Source: CAZDXB01 sp964509335 (lineage in GTDB: Bacteria; Bacteroidota; Ignavibacteria; Kapaibacteriales; UBA2268). From it: a stretch of DNA of 21,832 bases. This document shows positions 1-8,173 of the stretch, in pieces. The notes beneath the pieces were generated by a model. The model ran no database searches, was not told the origin of the DNA, and worked only from the letters and a program-made list of their open reading frames with translations. The stretch lies in the NCBI GenBank assembly GCA_964509335.1, contig CAZDXB010000041.1:1-21832 (forward strand), given 5' to 3'. How positions within the stretch are numbered: position 1 is the stretch's first letter; each line of letters opens with the position of its first letter. A program made the translations under genes and the position numbers.

Positions 1-4
1 ATTA

Positions 5-55
5 AGTCAACCTCAGGGTTTACCCTGAGGGCAGTAAAAACATAGTTATTAGACA
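5..55 (+). repeat. Palindromic intergenic repeat, copy 1
   Basis: The core at 11-30 is a perfect inverted repeat: CCTCAGGGT, a TT centre, then ACCCTGAGG. The left flank AGTCAA (5-10) is shared with copy 3 (5824-5843). The right flank (27-55) matches the reverse strand of copy 2 (5734-5762) at 23 of 29 positions, so the repeat extends beyond the hairpin. It may serve as a terminator or REP-like element. The remaining 56-262 before the first gene is AT-rich and I see nothing else in it. Confidence 0.65.
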
Positions 56-262
56 CTCTCCCCTTCAGCCGTCTGCAAACAAAACACCGTCGAGGATTAA
101 GCATCGTAAAACTAAATGAATCACTTAAACGAAAAAAGTTTGGATTTTAATTTATAAAGTATTATTTTGCAATAATTAAAAAGTATATATGATTGTAAAT
201 AGAAAACTGAATATGATATTTATATTTACTATTAAGACAAATATTAATAAGGAGACTTAATT

Positions 263-964
263 ATGAAAAAGGTGTTCTGGCTTTTAGTTTATTCCGCTAT
301 TTCTGTTGCTCTATTATTTTTAGTAGAATGCGATAATGAAAAATCAAAGAACAATATATACGTCCCAAATCGGGAATGGAAGTTTACCGTAAAAAGAACA
401 AACTCTCAGTCTATCGATACGCTTAGATTAAAAGTAGTCGATAAATATGCCGATAAAGTTGTTCATGAAGACGAAATGGGATTTGAATGGATACTATCTT
501 ATTCGGATACAAATAAAATACAAACTTATCGCGATACGACTTACTATACATGGAAGGTTAATGATAACGATATTATAAAAATACCGTTTTCTTCTATTCG
601 ATATTTAAAATATTCAGCCGCGACGCCCCATCCAGAAATTCGATTACCCGTTTATATAGGTCGTCGTCCTATTAAAATTGAAAGAAAGACTACATTTTCA
701 GACGTAGAGGAAATGAAAGGTTTGAAAATCACGGGAGAAATCAAAGTCGTCGATAAGATATTTTACGACAATCCAATCGTAAACGATTCTTGTTGGGTAT
801 TAGACGCTGTCGGAAACAGTAAATTTGGGACTTTAAAAGCAAGATATTATTTCCATAAGACAATGGGTTTTGTGTATTTATATTACGATTTCAATAAATA
901 CGAAGTAGAAGCGGAACTCGTCGATTTTAATAAAAAGGAATCAAAAAATAAAAAGAAGAAATAA
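263..964 (+). CDS. Exported hypothetical protein (possible lipoprotein)
   Basis: I do not recognise this 233-residue protein. It opens with a signal-like segment (MKK, then a hydrophobic stretch of about residues 4-21) ending in LVEC with Cys23. That resembles a lipobox, but Glu at -1 is unusual, so lipidation is uncertain. The rest is polar and rich in Lys, Asp and Tyr, with alternating hydrophobic residues as in beta-strand proteins, and ends in a lysine-rich tail. The start is supported by AAGGAG at 249-254, eight bases before the ATG. The stop is followed one base later by the ATG of the next gene, so the two are probably co-transcribed envelope proteins. Composition is more AT-rich than the central chromosomal genes. 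Confidence 0.7.
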   Translation: MKKVFWLLVYSAISVALLFLVECDNEKSKNNIYVPNREWKFTVKRTNSQSIDTLRLKVVDKYADKVVHEDEMGFEWILSYSDTNKIQTYRDTTYYTWKVNDNDIIKIPFSSIRYLKYSAATPHPEIRLPVYIGRRPIKIERKTTFSDVEEMKGLKITGEIKVVDKIFYDNPIVNDSCWVLDAVGNSKFGTLKARYYFHKTMGFVYLYYDFNKYEVEAELVDFNKKESKNKKKK

Positions 965-965
965 T

Positions 966-2234
966 ATGATTAATAAACGTATAATAACATTCTTATTAAC
1001 GTTTATCTTTATATTTGGATGTTCCAGCCATAACGTTACCGGTAAAGAAAACTATTCCGGACGCTAGCGACGAGACTGTCGCGACTGATTACGACGGTTA
1101 TTGGAGTTCCGTTCTTTGTCTCGAACCTGAAGTATTTATTAATGAACTCAAAGACAAAGAAAAAATTGATTTCGCCGAAGCGGTAAAAGATATTAAAAAT
1201 AATGAATACGACGCCGCAAAAAGAAAGTTGAAAAATCTAACCGCATCCGATAACGATACTATCGCGTATTATTCAAAAAGAGCGCTTTCCGAATTATTAA
1301 TATACGAGGGCGCTTGGAAAGAAAATTACGAGCTTTATTACGACGAGAGCAAATCCGAAGCCGAAAACATTAAACATATAACTTTTTCGGAATTTATGAA
1401 CTCAAACGAAAAAATGAAACTAGCGAATAACGACACAATCCATTTTGAGACGGATAACGATTTAATGATAATACCCGTTAATATTAACGGGAAAAATATA
1501 GATTTTTATTTGACACCGGCGTAGAACTTACTATCATTAAAGCTTCTATTGCCGAGAGCTTAAAGCTTGAATTTAACGATTATAATACGAAGGTTACCGG
1601 CTGGACTAATAAAACAACAAAAACGCGTTCAGCCTTGATAGATTCTTTGAGCGTCGGCGCGTCGTTATTCACGAACAAGCCCGCTCTTATTGTTCCGGAT
1701 AAAGCGATGGAATTTAAATTTCTTTTCTTTGAATTTCTTGAAATCGACGGCGCAATCGGATACGATATAATTAAAAATTATAACGTTTTAATTGATTATC
1801 CCCAAAAAATCATTGTTTTATATACGGAAGCAAAAGAAAAAATCGTCAACAATAAAAATAATCTGTTTTGGCTGGACAAACCAATCTTAAATTTAAAATC
1901 GCTTAACAACCAAAATCTCTTTTTTGATATGGATACCGGTGCGCAGAAATCGTTTTTCAATAATTTATTATTAGACAAACTAGAAATTAAACCCAGCGAC
2001 AAAGAAAGTCATACTCAATACGGCGTTGGCGGCAAAGCGAATTATGAATCCGGCGTCTTAAAAAAAATTTCAATCAAATTAGACGATAACGTCGTTACAT
2101 TTGATGAAATTCTTTCTCAAGAAGATAATCCCAATAATCTAATTTATTTAGACGGAACGATTGGAATAGATATAATAAAAGGTCGCAAAGTATATATCGG
2201 AGCTAAGCAGGGAATATTCAAAATCTTAGAATAA
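966..2234 (+). pseudogene. Lipoprotein aspartic protease, two retropepsin-like lobes, frame broken twice
   Basis: Reading from ATG 966 gives a clear lipoprotein signal (MINKRIITFLLTFIFIFGC, lipobox Cys19), but that frame stops at 1065-1067. The body continues in a second frame (about 1015-1524) as a helical, TPR-like segment and returns to the first frame just before the active-site motif. The first DTG is encoded at 1512-1520 (FDTGVELTII), while the preceding frame stops at 1522-1524. A second lobe carries FFDMDTGAQ near 1920-1940. Each lobe ends in a similar strand pair (DGAIGYDII and DGTIGIDII), as expected of a duplicated clan AA protease. The two shifts are +1 and -1 and cancel. They could be real decay or base-call errors; corrected, the protein would be about 422 residues. 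TTTATTTGAC at the second site does not fit a canonical -1 slippery heptamer. Confidence 0.7.
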
Positions 2235-2415
2235 TCAATCATTCTATGAATTGTCTCAAAACTTAAATATTTAAAATAATTCCAAACTGTTTAGATAAAC
2301 AAAAAGTTTAATGCGAGAGCCAGTCTAACGAGTCATCAAAGAGAACAGTCTAAAATTGCGTTAAAGCCCGAATTTATTAACGGTTTTTTTAACTAAATTC
2401 AAATTCTATAATATA

Positions 2416-2445
2416 CTCCGTCCGAAATCGGAGTTTCGGACGGAG
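2416..2445. terminator. Strong stem-loop between convergent genes
   Basis: A perfect 12-bp inverted repeat, CTCCGTCCGAAA (2416-2427) and TTTCGGACGGAG (2434-2445), encloses a 6-base loop. It lies between the convergent protease gene (ends 2234) and NifX-family gene (ends 2490), so it probably stops transcription from both sides. There is no long T-run directly after it on either strand, so the terminator role rests on position and stem strength. A T7 run at about 2384-2390 lies upstream. Confidence 0.55.
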
Positions 2446-2489
2446 GTGAAAGCTCGTCTTAACTAATCGATTGATATTTAATCAAATAA

Positions 2490-2834
2490 CTAAAACTTAT
2501 TCAGCTTTCCGTCCTTAAACGCTCGATAAGCTTCCTTAGCGGTCATTCCGTCCGCGCCAACGTATATCTCTATGTTAGACCTGCTCAAAACCGCGGCGGC
2601 TTTGTTTCCGGGACCGTTTCCCGTTATTATAGCGTCCGGTTTCACCTCGAACATTTTTTGCGCCGCCAAAGGTCCGACTCCATGAGCCTCGCCCGTAATA
2701 TCGCTGTTGTCGATAAAATCCGTGTTGTCGTTTTCTTCGTCGTAAATCAAAAAATGCTCCGTTCTGCCAAAGCGCGGGTCAACTTTAGAATCCCATGAAT
2801 CTTCTTTTACCGTAATCGCTAATCTCATTTTCAT
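2490..2834 (-). CDS. NifX/NifB-type iron-molybdenum cofactor-binding family protein
   Basis: A 114-residue single-domain protein of the Nitro_FeMo-Co family (NifX, NifY, C-terminal part of NifB, and the Desulfovibrio orange protein). Visible family marks are an N-terminal strand (RLAITV), a DPRFGR motif near residue 20 leading into the 'FLIYD' strand, a central 'GVGPLAAQKMFEVKPDAIITGNGPG' region, and a C-terminal 'EIYVGADG...A...FKDGKL' segment. Members bind metal-sulfur clusters or their precursors. It is the last gene of the minus-strand cluster and its ATG overlaps the stop of the upstream ATPase (ATGA), implying translational coupling. No nitrogenase genes are present, so a role in nitrogen fixation should not be assumed. 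A second ATG two codons later (2828) is possible. Confidence 0.88.
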   Translation of the reverse strand: MKMRLAITVKEDSWDSKVDPRFGRTEHFLIYDEENDNTDFIDNSDITGEAHGVGPLAAQKMFEVKPDAIITGNGPGNKAAAVLSRSNIEIYVGADGMTAKEAYRAFKDGKLNKF

Positions 2835-3718
2835 TTCCTTTCGTTTGTTATTTTTAGTATTTTATCCCAACTATCTTTAATTTTATTTTTTATACTTCCG
2901 TTTTTATCGTATTCAACAATTGTTTCGCCATATGTCATAGCTCGAGTGAAATTCTCGTCGTAAGGCAAGCTGGCTATATGCGCTATTCCCTTTGCGTTCA
3001 AATACTGAATAATCTTTTCGGTCGTATCATTATTCAAATCCGATTTATTAATAATACAGCCGGCTGGAATGCCAATCTTTTGCACCAAATCGTATATTCG
3101 TCTTAAATCATGCAAGCCGGAAACCGTAGGCTCAGTTACCAAAACGACAAAACTCGCTCCCGAAAGCGAAGAAATCACCGGACAGCCAATCCCCGGCGAG
3201 CCGTCAACTAAAACATAATCGAAATTTCCCTCCTTTGCAATTCTCGCCGCTTCCTTTTTGACTTTTGCGACTAACTTGCCGGAATTTTCCGCTCCCACGC
3301 CTAGCTTCGCGTGAACCATATACCCGCCGCTTTTGATACGCGATATATACCATTCGCCCACGTTCTGCTCGACCATTTTAATAGCTTCCAAAGGACAAAT
3401 CCTCGAGCAATAAGCGCATCCCTCGCATTCGATTTCATCGACGCTATAATTAATATCGTCCTCTTTGATAGCGTCGAAACGGCAAACGTCCAAGCAAGCG
3501 GCGCAGCCGTCGCATATATCGTTGTCGATAACCGCCAACTCGCCGCTGTAAAAATCCTCAGAGCTAGCGAAATCGGGATTAAGGAGCAGATGCATATCGG
3601 CGGCGTCAACGTCGCAATCAGCCACGACTAAATCCGCGCTTCCCAGAGTTGCGAAGGACGCGGCAAGAGACGTCTTACCCGTTCCGCCTTTGCCCGATAT
3701 TACGACAATTTCTTTCAT
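2831..3718 (-). CDS. MinD/Mrp-like P-loop ATPase with ferredoxin insert (intact cysteines)
   Basis: A 295-residue cytoplasmic ATPase of the MinD/ParA/Mrp type. It has the deviant Walker A motif GKGGTGKT (residues 9-16), the 'VVADCDVDAAD' Walker A' region and the 'YVLVDGSPGIGCPV' switch region. A bacterial ferredoxin-like insert carries two complete 4Fe-4S motifs: Cys69/72/75/79 and Cys98/101/104/108. The family is thought to carry or insert Fe-S or other metal clusters in an ATP-dependent way. It overlaps both neighbours by four bases (ATGA), placing it tightly in an operon with its paralogue and a NifX-family protein. The same grouping is known for orange-protein (ORP) type clusters of anaerobes; the exact client is unknown. 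Confidence 0.9.
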   Translation of the reverse strand: MKEIVVISGKGGTGKTSLAASFATLGSADLVVADCDVDAADMHLLLNPDFASSEDFYSGELAVIDNDICDGCAACLDVCRFDAIKEDDINYSVDEIECEGCAYCSRICPLEAIKMVEQNVGEWYISRIKSGGYMVHAKLGVGAENSGKLVAKVKKEAARIAKEGNFDYVLVDGSPGIGCPVISSLSGASFVVLVTEPTVSGLHDLRRIYDLVQKIGIPAGCIINKSDLNNDTTEKIIQYLNAKGIAHIASLPYDENFTRAMTYGETIVEYDKNGSIKNKIKDSWDKILKITNERK

Positions 3719-4569
3719 TTTATCATTTCAAAAATATATTCCTTTACCTTTTCCAACTCGCTCTTATACTCTGGAACGATTTTAAATAACAACTCGCCCC
3801 TTGAGTATAGCTCCGCTACCGCTCTGTCGTTTTTAAAACGAGCGATTATTTCTATTCCCTCTTCTTCGCAATAATTTTCCGTTTCGTCGTTCCCGATTCC
3901 GTAGCGGTTTATCGCGACGACAAACTTTTTCTTCAGCTTCCTCATCGCGTCAACGGAAAGTTTCAAATCGTGCAATCCGAACGGCGTCGGCTCGGTTATT
4001 AAAATGACCAAATCGGCGTCTTTTGTCGCTTCGATTACGGGACAGGACGTTCCCGGCGGCGAATCGTATAACTTCAAAGCATTGTTCGGAAAATTCTCCT
4101 CGACGTATTCCTTCGTTTGTGAAATCATCGGCACAGCTTGCTCTCTGCCAATTTCGAGCGTTCCTTCGACAAAATTAAGAGCTCCGACTTTATGCCGCTT
4201 CAAAACGCCTATTTTCTGGGGAATCATTTTAAGCGCTTGCGACGGACATAGCTCGACGCAGGCGTAACAACTATGGCATAATTCGGGAAATGTTATCACC
4301 TCGTCGGCTAATCTGATAATCGCGTTGAAGTTGCAGACCTTTTGACAGTTCCCCGTTAGTTCGCACTTGTCCTTGTTCCTCTCGGGTACCATCTTAAATT
4401 TATCTTCGGCGCTTATTAGCTCGCCTTTTAAAAACAAGCCTGAATCGGGTTCTTCCACGTCCAAATCGACGAGGGTTACGTCGGTTTCCTCGGCTAAATA
4501 ACTAGCTAAGTTGACAGACAACGTGGTTTTTCCCGTGCCGCCTTTGCCGCTGGAAATCGCTACTTTCAT
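3715..4569 (-). CDS. MinD/Mrp-like P-loop ATPase with ferredoxin insert lacking one cysteine
   Basis: A 284-residue paralogue of the next gene, probably its partner. Walker A is GKGGTGKT (residues 8-15), with 'VTLVDLDVEEPD' and 'LYDSPPGTSCPV' as the other nucleotide-site segments. The ferredoxin insert has a complete second motif (Cys98/101/104/108). The first reads C-ELTGN-C-QKV-C (Cys69, 75, 79), with Thr72 exactly where the paralogue has its second cysteine. That site could hold a three-cysteine cluster, use an outside ligand, or be empty. The stop overlaps the next start by ATGA. An asymmetric pair of such ATPases beside NifX proteins suggests a heterodimeric metallocluster carrier; this is inference. 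Confidence 0.9.
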   Translation of the reverse strand: MKVAISSGKGGTGKTTLSVNLASYLAEETDVTLVDLDVEEPDSGLFLKGELISAEDKFKMVPERNKDKCELTGNCQKVCNFNAIIRLADEVITFPELCHSCYACVELCPSQALKMIPQKIGVLKRHKVGALNFVEGTLEIGREQAVPMISQTKEYVEENFPNNALKLYDSPPGTSCPVIEATKDADLVILITEPTPFGLHDLKLSVDAMRKLKKKFVVAINRYGIGNDETENYCEEEGIEIIARFKNDRAVAELYSRGELLFKIVPEYKSELEKVKEYIFEMIK

Positions 4570-4588
4570 CTTCTATTACGCCTGAAAC

Positions 4589-4927
4589 TTAGTGGTCGCA
4601 CAAATTCTCACCCATCGTTAAATTGCCTTTCAGATATGTTTCTACTAACTCTTTCGGAGTTTCTTCCTTCGCTCCTACGCATACTTCGATATTGTTTTGC
4701 TTGAAGAACATTTGGGCTTTCTGCCCCATACCTCCCGCTATAATCACGTTAACTCCCTTCCTCGCCAAAAACGCGGGCAAAACGCCCGGTTGATGCGCCG
4801 GGGGCGTTACGTAATCTTCGCTTACGATACCGTCGCCGTCTGTCTCGACAATCGCCAATTTTTCGCAATGACCGAAATGGACGCACAATTTCTCAGCTAC
4901 GGTGGGAACTGCAAATACTTTCTTCAT
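4589..4927 (-). CDS. NifX/NifB-type iron-molybdenum cofactor-binding family protein (first of cluster)
   Basis: A 112-residue member of the same Nitro_FeMo-Co family as the gene at 2490, but of a different subtype. Features are 'VHFGHCEKLAIVE' near the N-terminus, 'TPPAHQPGVLPAFLARKGVNV', then 'IIAGGMGQKAQ' and a C-terminal 'GENLCDH'. The His and Cys residues (HFGHC, CDH) are plausible metal ligands. It opens the tight minus-strand run, ending 19 bases before the first MinD-like ATPase starts. The 247-base gap upstream (4928-5174) probably holds its promoter, although I see no clear consensus there. Confidence 0.9.
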   Translation of the reverse strand: MKKVFAVPTVAEKLCVHFGHCEKLAIVETDGDGIVSEDYVTPPAHQPGVLPAFLARKGVNVIIAGGMGQKAQMFFKQNNIEVCVGAKEETPKELVETYLKGNLTMGENLCDH

Positions 4928-5174
4928 CTTAACTATCGCTCAATTTATTTGACAAAACCAATAATTATTACTTTTCCTTAACGTTTATCTCAAGCAAATA
5001 TTTATTTTATACAAACCTAAAGCTGACATCTACGCCGTAAATCTCTTTCCCGACTATAGTTTATTATCGGTCTTTGCAAAAGCAGTTCCCCGCTCGCGGC
5101 GATTAACTCTCGTCGCCTAAACATAAGATTAATTTTAGCTCTCGTTATCAAACTATACTTAAGCGGTTACGGGC

Positions 5175-5507
5175 TTACTTCTTTTCCAATTTATCGATTC
5201 TGTCTTTCAAAGACGAAATCACTTCTTTCAATCCCCTAATTTCGTCTTCGTATTCTCGTCTTTCACGCTCCGTTACTTCAGGTTCGTCGTAGCGTCTCGG
5301 CGGGGCGTAACCGCCATAGCCGCCGCGGAAACCGAAACCGCGTCCGAAACCCATACCGCCTCTATTTCTGAAGCCGTAGCCGCCGCCGCGTCCGTAACCC
5401 GGCGCAAAATTAGCGTAGCCCGGACGGTCGTAGTCCGCGCAATATCCTAATTGTCGTCCGCTCAAAGGTCCGACTCCTCTCGGTCCAGTTCTATCTCCTC
5501 CCGGCAT
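5175..5507 (-). CDS. DUF5320 family protein
   Basis: A 110-residue protein of the DUF5320 type: N-terminal 'MPGGDRTGPRGVGPLSGRQLGYCA', a middle full of Gly, Arg, Tyr and Phe, and a charged C-terminal coiled coil (about residues 78-110, RERREYEDEIRGLKEVI...). Function is unknown, but such proteins are regularly found beside NifX-family and MinD-like ferredoxin ATPase genes, as here. The start is firmly set by AAAGGAGG on the reverse strand (5513-5520), five bases before the ATG. It is separated from the downstream cluster by 247 bases, so it may be a separate transcript under shared control. Confidence 0.8.
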   Translation of the reverse strand: MPGGDRTGPRGVGPLSGRQLGYCADYDRPGYANFAPGYGRGGGYGFRNRGGMGFGRGFGFRGGYGGYAPPRRYDEPEVTERERREYEDEIRGLKEVISSLKDRIDKLEKK

Positions 5508-5733
5508 AATAGCCTCCTTTCATTTTATTCTTAAACTTAATTGACAACGATATAATTCGTTGTTTTCAATATCGCGCAATTATCTCTCTATCCTAAACAT
5601 AGCTTCTCTATCATTCGCCAAATTTCTTATTCCCTTTCCGTACCGTCTTTAATATTTATCTCTCCTAAATATATTTTTAGCCAAATATAACAAAATCCTT
5701 AACAAAAGTCAAACGATTTTTAGAATTAGGAAT

Positions 5734-5780
5734 TGCCACATAACTATATTTTAACTACCCTCAAGGTAAACCTTGAGGGT
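5734..5780 (-). repeat. Palindromic intergenic repeat, copy 2
   Basis: A perfect 11-bp inverted repeat, ACCCTCAAGGT (5757-5767), an AA centre, ACCTTGAGGGT (5770-5780). On the reverse strand the core reads CCTCAAGG-TTTA-CCTTGAGG. It is followed by a flank matching that of copy 1 at 23 of 29 positions. Compared with copies 1 and 3, the stem bases differ but pairing is kept on both arms. Confidence 0.65.
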
Positions 5781-5814
5781 AACGTTTCTTTGAAAACACG
5801 CGCCAGCTGTTAGA

Positions 5815-5843
5815 TTGAGTCAACCTTCGGGTTTACCCGAAGG
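5815..5843 (+). repeat. Palindromic intergenic repeat, copy 3
   Basis: The inverted repeat is CCTTCGGGT (5824-5832), TT, ACCCGAAGG (5835-5843), preceded by the GAGTCAA flank that also precedes copy 1. It lies 43 bases from copy 2 in the opposite orientation. The right flank does not match copy 1, so this copy may be partial. Confidence 0.6.
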
Positions 5844-5948
5844 GTTCGAAATTCGACATAATTGAGTTTTGTGAAAGTCCTCAATCTTTAAAATAAATTT
5901 TCTTATAAGCTTTGAAATTGAGTCCTCTTTTTTTTAATCCCCTTTTTA

Positions 5949-5956
5949 TATATTTG
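5949..5956 (+). promoter_or_regulatory. Candidate -7 promoter element for purB
   Basis: TATATTTG matches the Bacteroidota -7 consensus TAnnTTTG and lies 37 bases before the purB ATG. I see no well-spaced TTG at -33, so this is only a candidate. Confidence 0.35.
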
Positions 5957-5993
5957 TATTATGTTGATTTTTTAACTTTTTGAGGGAAGAAAT

Positions 5994-7289
5994 ATGATAC
6001 CGCGATACACGCGCCCTGAAATGGAAGCGATATGGACGGACGAAAATAAATTCAATATCTGGCTTCAAATTGAGGTTTTAGCTTGCGAAGCGTTCGCCGA
6101 ACTGGGCATTATACCAGCAGACGCCGCCGAGGAAATCAAATTGAACGCGAAAATTGACGTCGAGCGAATAAAGGAAATAGAGGAAACAGTCAAACACGAC
6201 GTAATAGCCTTCCTAACAAACGTCGAGGAAAACGTTGGCGAAACGTCCAGATATATTCATATGGGGATGACCTCCAGCGATATACTCGACACTTGTTTCG
6301 CCGTTCAATGCAAGCAAGCGGGCGAGATAATAATCAAAGATTTGGAAAAAATGAAAGGCGTTCTGGAAAGAAGAGCGCTCGAATTTAAAGACACCCCTTG
6401 CGTCGGCAGGACGCACGGAATCCACGCCGAACCGATGACTTTCGGGCTTAAATTCGCTCTCTGGCGCGACGAATGCCTCCGCAATATTGAGCGAATGAAA
6501 AAAGCGGTCGAAGATATTTCTTACGGGAAAATCAACGGCGCCGTCGGCACATACGAGCATATCTCTCCTATGGTAGAAACGTTCGTTTGCAAACATTTGA
6601 ACCTTAAGCCGGCGAACGTAACGACGCAAGTCGTCCAGCGGGACAACCACGCGTTCTTCTTAACTACGCTCGCCATTATCGGCTCGTCTGTGGAAAAAAT
6701 CGCCACGGAAATCCGCCACTTGCAAAGAACCGAAGTTCTCGAAGCCGAAGAATATTTCTCGAAAGGACAAAAAGGCAGTTCGGCGATGCCCCACAAGCGA
6801 AATCCAATATTATCGGAAAACGTAGCCGGTCAAGCGAGAGTATTGCGCTCGAACTCTCTCGCCGCTCTCGAAAACAACGCCCTGTGGCACGAAAGAGACA
6901 TCTCCCACAGCAGCGTAGAGCGAATAATTTTCCCCGACTCAACTACTTCGCTCGATTTCATCTTAAACAGAATCACCGGCGTCCTCGATAAACTAGTAGT
7001 ATATCCCAACAAAATGAAAGAAAATCTGGACTTAACGCGCGGGCTCGTCTTCTCTCAAAAAGCGTTGATAGCCTTAATCAAAAAAGGCGTCAAACGACAA
7101 ACGGCTTACGAAATAGTCCAAAAATCCGCTATGAAGACTTGGAACGAGAAAAAGCCGTTCAAAGAAACCTTGCTTGAAAACGAAAAGTTCAGAGAATATA
7201 TATCAGAAGACGAAATCAAAAAACTATTCAGCTACGCCGACATAAACGAAGGCGTGAAGTTTATTTACGAAAGGTGCGGATTAGAGTAG
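5994..7289 (+). CDS. purB: Adenylosuccinate lyase
   Basis: A 431-residue enzyme of the fumarase/aspartase superfamily, full length for the short bacterial PurB type. It catalyses two fumarate-releasing steps of purine synthesis: SAICAR to AICAR, and adenylosuccinate to AMP. The superfamily signature GSSAMPHKRNP is at residues 261-271 and holds the flexible catalytic-serine loop. 'TSSDILDT' (93-100) and 'GRTHGIHAEP' (138-147) form the other conserved active-site regions. His68 and His141 sit where the B. subtilis enzyme has its catalytic histidines. It stands alone, with no other pur genes adjacent. AGGGAAG lies just before the ATG as a modest ribosome site. Confidence 0.97.
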   Translation: MIPRYTRPEMEAIWTDENKFNIWLQIEVLACEAFAELGIIPADAAEEIKLNAKIDVERIKEIEETVKHDVIAFLTNVEENVGETSRYIHMGMTSSDILDTCFAVQCKQAGEIIIKDLEKMKGVLERRALEFKDTPCVGRTHGIHAEPMTFGLKFALWRDECLRNIERMKKAVEDISYGKINGAVGTYEHISPMVETFVCKHLNLKPANVTTQVVQRDNHAFFLTTLAIIGSSVEKIATEIRHLQRTEVLEAEEYFSKGQKGSSAMPHKRNPILSENVAGQARVLRSNSLAALENNALWHERDISHSSVERIIFPDSTTSLDFILNRITGVLDKLVVYPNKMKENLDLTRGLVFSQKALIALIKKGVKRQTAYEIVQKSAMKTWNEKKPFKETLLENEKFREYISEDEIKKLFSYADINEGVKFIYERCGLE

Positions 7290-7363
7290 CTAATGTATAA
7301 TCGCAGCTCGACGGAATTCCATAACATTCAATATTTAGATTACTTCTTCCGCCGCGTTTTTCT

Positions 7364-8077
7364 TTATGGCAAAACAATTGGACCGATAAAATTCATCCAT
7401 AAAACAAAGCCGATACCCCCGCCGATAAAACCGCCTATTATAAACGACAATCTTGTTCGCTTAGGAACAACTTTGAAAACGACGTAAACTGATATAATTA
7501 ATCCTATAACTCCTAAAACTATAGGAACAACGCCGGAAGGCATATAGAGCATATTTGAAATCCACGCTTCGTCCCCGCCGAAATATCGACCGCTACCACA
7601 CAATACGCCTTTAGATATGGACATAGTTAAATTGAAAACCTCTCTCAACCAAAACAAAGATAAAAATACCGCAATCCAATCGACAATTTTAAAACCGCTT
7701 TGGGCTATTTTTCGTCGTCGAAAAAATAATAAAATCAATCCAATTACGCCTGTTAGCATAGTTTCCAGCGGACCGCCCATAGCTATTAATAAATCGTCTC
7801 GACGAATTTTTTTAATAGTATTTTCATAATCTCGCTTTCCGGGAAAGTCCATGTCTTCGATTATCTCAGTCTTATATTTAACCCGGTATTCGTCAATTTT
7901 ATTAGTTAGTTTTTCCCAATTCCAAGACATACTAGCGTAATGTAATTTTGTCTTATAACCTAGCATTTTCGCCATAGCTATATGCCCTAATTCATGCGTG
8001 AGAGTTCCAACAACCGTACAAACCATAAAAGCTATAATAAACGCTATTAAGTTATTTGGCTGCAGTTTGTTTTGCAT
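7364..8077 (-). CDS. M50-like (site-2 protease family) membrane metalloprotease
   Basis: A 237-residue integral membrane protein with about five hydrophobic segments. The zinc-binding HExxH motif is in the first (LTHELGHIAMAKMLGY; His28, Glu29, His32), as in site-2 proteases. A second conserved-looking piece, 'MGGPLETML', follows a cytosolic loop and resembles the 'GGPLxN' helix of the M50 family. The aspartate of the usual third-ligand motif is not obvious, so catalytic activity is likely but not certain. It is short for the class and has no PDZ domain, so it is not a canonical RseP. It is convergent with purB (74 bases) and not obviously part of an operon. Confidence 0.75.
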   Translation of the reverse strand: MQNKLQPNNLIAFIIAFMVCTVVGTLTHELGHIAMAKMLGYKTKLHYASMSWNWEKLTNKIDEYRVKYKTEIIEDMDFPGKRDYENTIKKIRRDDLLIAMGGPLETMLTGVIGLILLFFRRRKIAQSGFKIVDWIAVFLSLFWLREVFNLTMSISKGVLCGSGRYFGGDEAWISNMLYMPSGVVPIVLGVIGLIISVYVVFKVVPKRTRLSFIIGGFIGGGIGFVLWMNFIGPIVLP

Positions 8078-8173
8078 ATTAATCGTTCTAATATTTCACA
8101 AACTTTTTTTACTATATTGACTTAAGCGTATTAATTTTTACCAAAAATATCCTCGATAACATAACATAGAAAC

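Larger units (their letters stand above)
5508..5993. other. Long intergenic region upstream of purB
   Basis: Divergent spacer between the DUF5320 gene and purB. It holds two opposed palindromic repeats (5734-5780 and 5815-5843) and a promoter-like TATATTTG at 5949-5956. No open reading frame or RNA gene is convincing. The left part (5521-5720) is AT-rich with no structure that I can name. Confidence 0.6.

Noticed and set aside
1500..1525. Programmed -1 frameshift in the aspartic protease gene
   Set aside because: The local sequence TTTTTATTTGAC does not give an X XXY YYZ heptamer in the correct phase, and a second unrelated shift exists upstream, so recoding is not favoured.
3311..3631. Plus-strand open frame across the MinD-like ATPase
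   Set aside because: It is antisense to the ferredoxin insert of a convincing gene, with no ribosome site or family resemblance.
6213..6942. Overlapping minus-strand open frames inside purB
   Set aside because: They are antisense to a full-length, well-conserved enzyme and encode arginine- and serine-rich text without motifs.
7293..7487. Short plus-strand frame after purB
   Set aside because: It mostly overlaps the 3' end of the membrane protease gene on the other strand and its proline-rich text looks like an antisense artefact.
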